A model generated the notes under the pieces. The model made no database searches. It saw only the letters and a program-made list of their open reading frames with translations, and had not been told where the DNA came from. From Prauserella shujinwangii (lineage in GTDB: Bacteria > Actinomycetota > Actinomycetes > Mycobacteriales > Pseudonocardiaceae), in NCBI RefSeq assembly GCF_003001955.1, contig NZ_PVNH01000011.1, forward strand, positions 186,001 to 250,000: DNA of 64,000 bases, read 5' to 3'. The translations under genes were made by a program, and so were the position numbers. Shown here one piece after another: positions 59,027 through 64,000 of this stretch; position 1 is the stretch's first letter; every line of letters begins with the position of its first letter.

Positions 59027-59590
59027 GTGCGAGTGGGCGCGCTGGTGGACGGCGTGCTGGCGGCCGAGCCGCGGCTGGGGGCGGTCCGGGTGCTCGCGAT
59101 CGACGGGCCCTCGGGGTCGGGCAAGACGACGTTCGCCCGCGAGGTCGTGGCCGAACTCCGCGCCCGAGGTGCCCGCGTGGCGCTGGTCAGCACCGACGAC
59201 TTCGCCACCTGGGACGATCCGGTGGGCTGGTGGCCCCGGCTCGCCGACGGCGTGCTGCACCCCCTCGCGCACGGCGAGCCCGGCCGGTACCGCCGCATGG
59301 ACTGGACCGGTGGCCGGCCGCGGCTCGGCGGGTGGGTCGAGGTCGCCGTACCGGACGTGCTCGTGCTGGAGGGCGTCTCGGCGGGCCGCGCCTCCGTCCG
59401 GCCGCGGCTGTCCCTGCTCTGCTGGGTCGAGGACCCCGACGAGCGGGCCCGCCTGAACCGTGCCGTCGCGCGTGACGGCGAGGAGTCCCGGCCGTACCTG
59501 GCCGACTGGCAGAGGTTCGAACACGGCTGGTTCTCCGCCGACCGCACCCGCGACCATGCCGATGATGTCCGAATCGTGAATTCTCACTGA
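59027..59590 (+). CDS. uridine kinase-like P-loop protein
   Basis: A protein of about 187 residues with a P-loop AIDGPSGSGKTTFA (about residues 25-38), VSTDDFATWDDP and VLVLEGVSAGRASV motifs, as in the uridine kinase/phosphoribulokinase-like family. The EDPDERARLNRAVARDGEE segment is typical of actinobacterial members annotated as (d)CMP or uridine kinase-like. The physiological substrate is uncertain. GTG 59027 starts one base after recR, with GTG 59033 as an alternative, so it ends the dnaX-side cluster. Confidence 0.82.
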   Translation: MRVGALVDGVLAAEPRLGAVRVLAIDGPSGSGKTTFAREVVAELRARGARVALVSTDDFATWDDPVGWWPRLADGVLHPLAHGEPGRYRRMDWTGGRPRLGGWVEVAVPDVLVLEGVSAGRASVRPRLSLLCWVEDPDERARLNRAVARDGEESRPYLADWQRFEHGWFSADRTRDHADDVRIVNSH

Positions 59591-59716
59591 AGGTGGCGAA
59601 ACTCGTCGCGCAGCGTCGCGTATCCGGATCGTGATCTCCAGAATTCGGTGTCACGGCCACTACTGACTAGGGTGCGTCCCAACGCATGGGATACGGACAA
59701 CCCGAGGTGTGTGTAA

Positions 59717-61354
59717 ATGACCAGGACACGATCCACCCGGTCGGTACTGCCGCGGCGGTTGACGCGAGCGGGCATGGCGGGCGGAATCGCCCTCACGATG
59801 GTGCTTTCCGCCTGCTCAGGTGACGGCGGCGACCAGGGCGGAGGCGGCGATGGTGGTGGCATCATCGTCGGCACCAATGACGACGTGCCTTCGCTCGACC
59901 CCGCCGAGTGCTACAGCTACATGTGCGGCACGATCATCGACAACGTCGGCGCGACGCTGGTCAGCTACAAGCCCGGCGAGACGGACCCGAGTCCGGACCT
60001 GGCCGAGTCGGAGCCGGAGATCAGCGAGGACGGCAGGACCTACACCTTCACGCTGCGGGAGGGCGTCAAGTTCCACGACGGCTCGGACCTGACCAGCGAG
60101 GACGTGAAGTTCTCGCTCAACCGCGCCAAGTGGATCGCGCACCCGGACGGCGCCAGCTTCCTGCTGGGCGGCATCGAGAGCATCGAGACCCCCGACCCGC
60201 GGACCGTGGTGTTCCAGCTCAGCGAGCCGGACATCACCTTCGGGGCCAAGCTGGCGTACAACGTGGCCACCATCGTCCCGTCGGACGGCGCCTACCAGTC
60301 GCCGGACGGCCCGCTGCCGGAGGACACCCCGCAGGAGGAGAAGGACTCCTTCCTCAACCAGGACCTGGTCGCCGCGGGCCCGTACACGCTCGAGGAGTTC
60401 CGCCAGAACGAGTCCATCCAGCTCAACAAGTTCGCGGATTACTTCGGTGACCCCGCGAGCAACGAGCGGGTTCTGGTGCGGTTCTTCGCCGAGAGTTCCC
60501 AGATGCAGGCGGCCCTGCAGTCCGGCGACATCGACGTCGCGTTCCGCCACCTCACTCCTGAGCAGCGGCAGAGCCTGCAGAACAGCGAGAACGTCAAGAC
60601 CGTCGAGGGCGAGGGTGCCTCGATCAGGTACCTGGTGTTCAACATCGACCCGAAGCACCCGACGATCAGCGACGTCGACGTCCGCAAGGCGATGGCCGCC
60701 GCGATCGACCGGCAGCGTCTTGTCGACAACGTGCTCGCCGGTGGCGCCGATCCGCTGTACTCGATGGTCCCGCCGCTGTTCGAGGACGCCCACGTGCCCG
60801 CGTTCCAGGATGTCTACGAGGGCAGCGAACCGGGCAACTTCCTGGACGAGCCGGTCACCGTCGACCTGTGGCACGAGTCGAGCGGTCACTACGGCGACAC
60901 CGAGACCGCGCTCGCCCAGGAGATCGCCAGGATGCTGGAGGAGAGCGGCATGTTCACGGTGAACGTGCAGAACGCCGAGTGGGCGCAGTACTCCGACAAC
61001 AACGCTCCGGCCGCCACCAGCCCGTACGCGTCCTACCTGCTGGGCTGGTACCCGGACTTCCTGGATCCGGACAACTACATCCAGCCGTTCTACTCCTCGC
61101 AGGGGTACACGCAGAACTACAAGAACCAGCGGATGGACCAGCTCATCGCGGACGAGCAGACCGCCGAGCAGTCCGACTCGCCACAGCGGATGGAGACGTT
61201 CGAGCAGATCCAGCAACTGGCGGCCGAGGACGCACCGATCATTCCGCTGTACGTCGAGACGCCGTACGCCTTCGCCAGGCAGAACATCAAGGGGCTGGAG
61301 GAGACGATGGACGCCTCCCAGGTGTTCCGCTTCTACCTGCTGTCGAAGCAGTAG
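59717..61354 (+). CDS. oligopeptide-type ABC transporter substrate-binding lipoprotein
   Basis: A 545-residue solute-binding protein of family 5 (DppA/OppA). A lipoprotein signal (lipobox LSAC near residue 33) precedes a Gly/Asp-rich linker and the large two-lobed domain with TYTFTLREGVKFHDGSDLTSED. It begins a transporter operon for peptides or similar solutes. A hairpin in the 128-base gap to the permease gene (61381-61419) may favour higher expression of this first gene. Confidence 0.92.
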   Translation: MTRTRSTRSVLPRRLTRAGMAGGIALTMVLSACSGDGGDQGGGGDGGGIIVGTNDDVPSLDPAECYSYMCGTIIDNVGATLVSYKPGETDPSPDLAESEPEISEDGRTYTFTLREGVKFHDGSDLTSEDVKFSLNRAKWIAHPDGASFLLGGIESIETPDPRTVVFQLSEPDITFGAKLAYNVATIVPSDGAYQSPDGPLPEDTPQEEKDSFLNQDLVAAGPYTLEEFRQNESIQLNKFADYFGDPASNERVLVRFFAESSQMQAALQSGDIDVAFRHLTPEQRQSLQNSENVKTVEGEGASIRYLVFNIDPKHPTISDVDVRKAMAAAIDRQRLVDNVLAGGADPLYSMVPPLFEDAHVPAFQDVYEGSEPGNFLDEPVTVDLWHESSGHYGDTETALAQEIARMLEESGMFTVNVQNAEWAQYSDNNAPAATSPYASYLLGWYPDFLDPDNYIQPFYSSQGYTQNYKNQRMDQLIADEQTAEQSDSPQRMETFEQIQQLAAEDAPIIPLYVETPYAFARQNIKGLEETMDASQVFRFYLLSKQ

Positions 61355-61380
61355 CGGACGCCGTGGTGTAACCCCTGTCC

Positions 61381-61419
61381 GGACGGACTCGGCGGCCTGC
61401 CCGGCCGCCGGGTCCGTCC
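61381..61419 (+). terminator. 17-bp intercistronic hairpin between binding protein and permease
   Basis: Arms 61381-61397 and 61403-61419 pair at 16 of 17 positions. It probably acts as a partial terminator or mRNA-stabilising structure and sets the ratio between binding protein and permeases. Confidence 0.65.
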
Positions 61420-61482
61420 CGGTCTGGAGCCCACAGCGCCCATGAGGCCCATAGAGGCCCGTAGAGGAAGGTCCTGGCAGGC

Positions 61483-62499
61483 GTGAAACCTGGTTCATTG
61501 GGCCGCTACATCGTTGTTCGGCTGCTGCTCGCCATTCCGATGGTGCTGATCCTGCTCACCTTGGTTTTCTTGCTGTTACGCGCGATTCCTGGTGACCCGG
61601 TGACGGCGACATTGGGCGGGCGCGCGACGCCGGCGCAGATCGAGGCGGCCCGGGAGGCGATGGGTCTGAACGACCCGTTGATCGTGCAGTATCTCGAGTA
61701 CATGGGCGGCGCGTTGACCGGCGACTTCGGTACTCCGGTCACCGACCCGCGCGGCGTGGTCGAGATCGTGGCCGAGACGGCGCCGGCCACCATCGAGCTG
61801 GCCCTGGCCGGGATGCTGGTGGCCGTCACGGTCGGCATCCTGGTCGGCGGCCTCGCCGGACGACTTCGCGACACCCCGTTCGACATCGGGGGGCGGCTGT
61901 TCGGCATCATCATCTTCGCGGCCCCGGTGTTCTGGACCGGCCTGCTCGCGCAGCTGTTCTTCGCGGTCAAGCTGGGCTGGCTGCCGAGCAGCGGACGAGC
62001 GGGAGGGTTCGACCAACCGGAGTGGATCACCGGGTTCTACGTGCTCGACTCGCTGCTCACCTGGGACATGGCCGCCCTGGAGAGCACGCTCGAGCACCTG
62101 ATCCTGCCCGCCGTCACCCTCGGGCTGCTCGTCGGTGGCATCTTCATCCGTCTCGTGCGGGTCAACATGATGCAGACCCTGCGCTCGGACTACGTGGAGG
62201 CAGCGCGGGCCAGAGGGTTGCGCGAGCGCAACGTGCTCTACCGGTACGGGTTCAAGACCGCGCTGATTCCGATCGTGACCATCATGGGGCTGCAGTTCGC
62301 ACTGCTGCTCGGCAACGCGGTGCTGACCGAGCGGACGTTCAACTGGCCGGGCCTGGCGCAGGCGCTGGTCGACTTCATCGGGCAGCGCGACTACGCGGCG
62401 GTGCAGGGCATCGTCACGTTCATCGCGCTGGTGATCGTGGGCGTCTCGTTGCTCATCGACATCATCACCGGGCTGGTCGACCCGCGAGTGCGGTACTGA
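61483..62499 (+). CDS. oligopeptide-type ABC transporter permease (DppB-like)
   Basis: A 338-residue permease with six membrane segments and the family loop EAARARGLRERNVLYRYGFK (about residues 235-254), which contacts the ATPase. The N-terminal region uses several rare codons, including a TTA leucine codon at 61576-61578 (in LLLRAIPG), unusual in this genome. The start is GTG 61483, preceded by GGAAGG. It is followed by the permease-ATPase fusion after 13 bases. Confidence 0.92.
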   Translation: MKPGSLGRYIVVRLLLAIPMVLILLTLVFLLLRAIPGDPVTATLGGRATPAQIEAAREAMGLNDPLIVQYLEYMGGALTGDFGTPVTDPRGVVEIVAETAPATIELALAGMLVAVTVGILVGGLAGRLRDTPFDIGGRLFGIIIFAAPVFWTGLLAQLFFAVKLGWLPSSGRAGGFDQPEWITGFYVLDSLLTWDMAALESTLEHLILPAVTLGLLVGGIFIRLVRVNMMQTLRSDYVEAARARGLRERNVLYRYGFKTALIPIVTIMGLQFALLLGNAVLTERTFNWPGLAQALVDFIGQRDYAAVQGIVTFIALVIVGVSLLIDIITGLVDPRVRY

Positions 62500-62512
62500 G
62501 GAGGTTGCCCGC

Positions 62513-64000
62513 ATGAGTACGGAGAATGTGGACGCCGTCGGACCGGTCCGGAACGACCCGACACCGGGTGAGCAGAAGACGGGGGTGCGGGCGCGGCTGT
62601 CGCACGCGTGGCGGCCGTTCCGGCGGGCCAGCCGGGTGTCCAGGGTGCTGATCTTCAGCGGCCTCGGCATCGTGGTGCTGTTCCTGCTGATGGCCTTCGT
62701 CGGTCCGCTGCTCTACGAGTACGGAGGTACCCAGTACCGCGTCGAGGTGGCGCCGGGCGAGTTCGAGCCCATCAAGGCACTGCAACCGCCGTCGGGTGAG
62801 CATCCGCTCGGCACCACGCGTGACCAGTTCGACGTGCTCGCCAGGATCATCGACGGGGCCAGCCTCGCGTTCGCGGTGATGGCGCTCGCGGTGTCCATCG
62901 CGATGATCGCCGGCGTGACCCTCGGGCTGCTCAGCGGCTACCGTGGCGGACCGATCGACCGCGCGCTGGTGACCATGATGGACGCCGTCTACGCGTTCCC
63001 GGCACTGGTCCTGGCGATCATCACCGCGTTCGCGCTGTCCGCCATCATGAGCCCGGGTGTGGTGCCCGCGGCCGCCGCCGTGGGCGTGGTCTACATCCCC
63101 CAGTACTTCCGGGTGGTCCGTAACCACACGCTCTCGGTGAAGCAGGAACCCTTCGTCGAGGCCGCGCGCTCGATGGGCGCGAAGGAGCGCACCGTCCTCG
63201 GGCGGTACGTGTTCTTCAACGTGGTGCAGACGGTGCCGGTGATCCTGACCCTCAACGCCGCGGACTCGATCCTGGTCCTGGCCTCACTGGGCTTCCTCGG
63301 CTACGGCGTCCCGCCACCCACGGCCGAGTGGGGCTACGACATCTCCCGCGCCATCACTGACGTGCCGGCCGGCATCTGGTGGACGGCGCTGTGGCCGGGT
63401 CTCGCCATCGTGATCCTGGTGACGGCACTGACCCTGGTCGGTGAGGGCCTCAACGACGTCATCAACCCGCTGCTGCGCAGCAGGGGCAAGACCGGGCCGA
63501 AGATCGAGCCCGCCCCGCGGGAGGACACGCCCGCCGAGGACCACACCGCCGGCGCCGCCACCGGTGCGGCGGGCAGCGCACCGCAGGCCGCACGGCCCTC
63601 GGTGGCGGTGCGTGGCCTGCGCGTCGGGTACCGGACACCGGACGGACCACTGTGGGCGGTCGACGACGTCAGCTTCGACATTCACCCCGGCGAAAGCCTC
63701 GGCCTGGTCGGTGAGTCCGGCTGCGGCAAGTCGTCGCTCGGCCGGGCGCTGATGCGGCTGATGCCGCCGGGCGGCGTGGTGCGCGGCCGGGTCGAGGTGG
63801 CGGGCGAGGACATGGTCGGACTCTCGGAGTCCCGCCTGCGGCGCAAGCGGGGCGAGGACCTCGGCCTCGTCTTCCAGGAGCCGATGACGCGGCTCAACCC
63901 GCTGCTGAAGATCAGCGACCACTTCATCGAGATGATCCGCACCCACCAGCCGGACGTGTCGAAGGCGGAGGCACTCGAGCGCGCCCGCGTCGCGCTGTCC
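62513..64000 (+). CDS. fused DppC-like permease and ATPase (5' part; truncated by window end)
   Basis: The frame is open to the end of the window, 496 codons so far. Residues about 40-320 form a DppC-type permease with the EAARSMGAKERTVLGRYVFF coupling loop. A Pro/Ala/Glu-rich linker of about 40 residues follows. From about residue 360 an ABC ATPase begins (VRGLRVGYRTPDGPLWAVDDV, Walker A GESGCGKSS, Q-loop FQEPMTRLNP). Permease-ATPase fusions of this sort are known in actinobacterial peptide transporters. ATG 62513 follows GAGGAGG by eight bases. The rest of the ATPase, and probably a second ATPase, lie beyond the window. Confidence 0.92.
   Translation, partial: MSTENVDAVGPVRNDPTPGEQKTGVRARLSHAWRPFRRASRVSRVLIFSGLGIVVLFLLMAFVGPLLYEYGGTQYRVEVAPGEFEPIKALQPPSGEHPLGTTRDQFDVLARIIDGASLAFAVMALAVSIAMIAGVTLGLLSGYRGGPIDRALVTMMDAVYAFPALVLAIITAFALSAIMSPGVVPAAAAVGVVYIPQYFRVVRNHTLSVKQEPFVEAARSMGAKERTVLGRYVFFNVVQTVPVILTLNAADSILVLASLGFLGYGVPPPTAEWGYDISRAITDVPAGIWWTALWPGLAIVILVTALTLVGEGLNDVINPLLRSRGKTGPKIEPAPREDTPAEDHTAGAATGAAGSAPQAARPSVAVRGLRVGYRTPDGPLWAVDDVSFDIHPGESLGLVGESGCGKSSLGRALMRLMPPGGVVRGRVEVAGEDMVGLSESRLRRKRGEDLGLVFQEPMTRLNPLLKISDHFIEMIRTHQPDVSKAEALERARVALS

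Overview
This 64 kb window is very GC-rich with strong third-position GC bias, frequent GTG/TTG starts and several gene pairs typical of actinomycetes: XRE-DUF5753 with DUF397, ECF sigma with a CU044_5270-type partner, and YbaB-RecR behind dnaX and the SRP RNA. Long near-perfect palindromes at gene ends, such as the one at 46061-46115, resemble elements I recall as abundant in Amycolatopsis. My best guess is Amycolatopsis or another member of the Pseudonocardiaceae. That assignment is inferred from sequence style and not proven.

Layout. 0-5.4 kb: alpha/beta hydrolase, ECF42-type sigma factor with its DGPF (YCII) partner, a SRPBCC protein, an MFS exporter divergent from a HxlR regulator, and tRNA-Ser(GGA). 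5.5-17.4 kb: a His-rich membrane protein, a MetE-C-like methyltransferase, and a complete enediyne PKS core cassette (unbL-unbV-unbU-pksE-tebC) whose genes are translationally coupled. 17.4-24.4 kb: an SSI-like protease inhibitor, a secreted Pro/Glu/Ala-repeat protein, a Tat-exported protein, a divergent ABC1 kinase-like protein, TatA, a small Cys-containing protein and a degenerate acyl-AMP-ligase-like protein. 24.4-28.6 kb: a coupled operon of flavohemoglobin-like reductase, DivIVA-like coiled coil and truncated hemoglobin, then small conserved proteins. 28.6-35.4 kb: serine hydrolase, ECF sigma with probable anti-sigma, QsdR/TetR regulator, secreted hydrolase, siderophore-binding lipoprotein with an iron box, and a SIS-domain protein with a DasR-like site. 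35.4-39.1 kb: an accessory island with an XRE-DUF6879-small-protein operon divergent from a train of tiny overlapping genes, several with single CxxC zinc knuckles. 39.1-46 kb: a two-component system followed by a five-gene branched-chain amino acid/amide-type ABC transporter. 46-53 kb: a second MetE-C-like protein, KtrA/KtrB potassium uptake, IclR regulator with 4-hydroxybenzoate hydroxylase, and 6-phosphogluconate dehydrogenase. 53-64 kb: XRE/DUF397 pair, SRP RNA, dnaX, cell-wall amidase lipoprotein, YbaB, RecR, a uridine-kinase-like P-loop protein, and an oligopeptide ABC transporter whose permease-ATPase fusion runs off the window end.

The most interesting locus is the enediyne core. It stands alone, without the usual warhead-maturation genes in the flanks shown here. 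Its PKS appears to have lost the active residues of the C-terminal phosphopantetheinyl transferase domain. unbL and pksE each carry a rare TTA leucine codon. Secondary highlights are the globin-DivIVA-globin operon, the tiny zinc-knuckle gene train, the ABC1 protein with altered signature residues, and a family of long palindromes at gene 3' ends.
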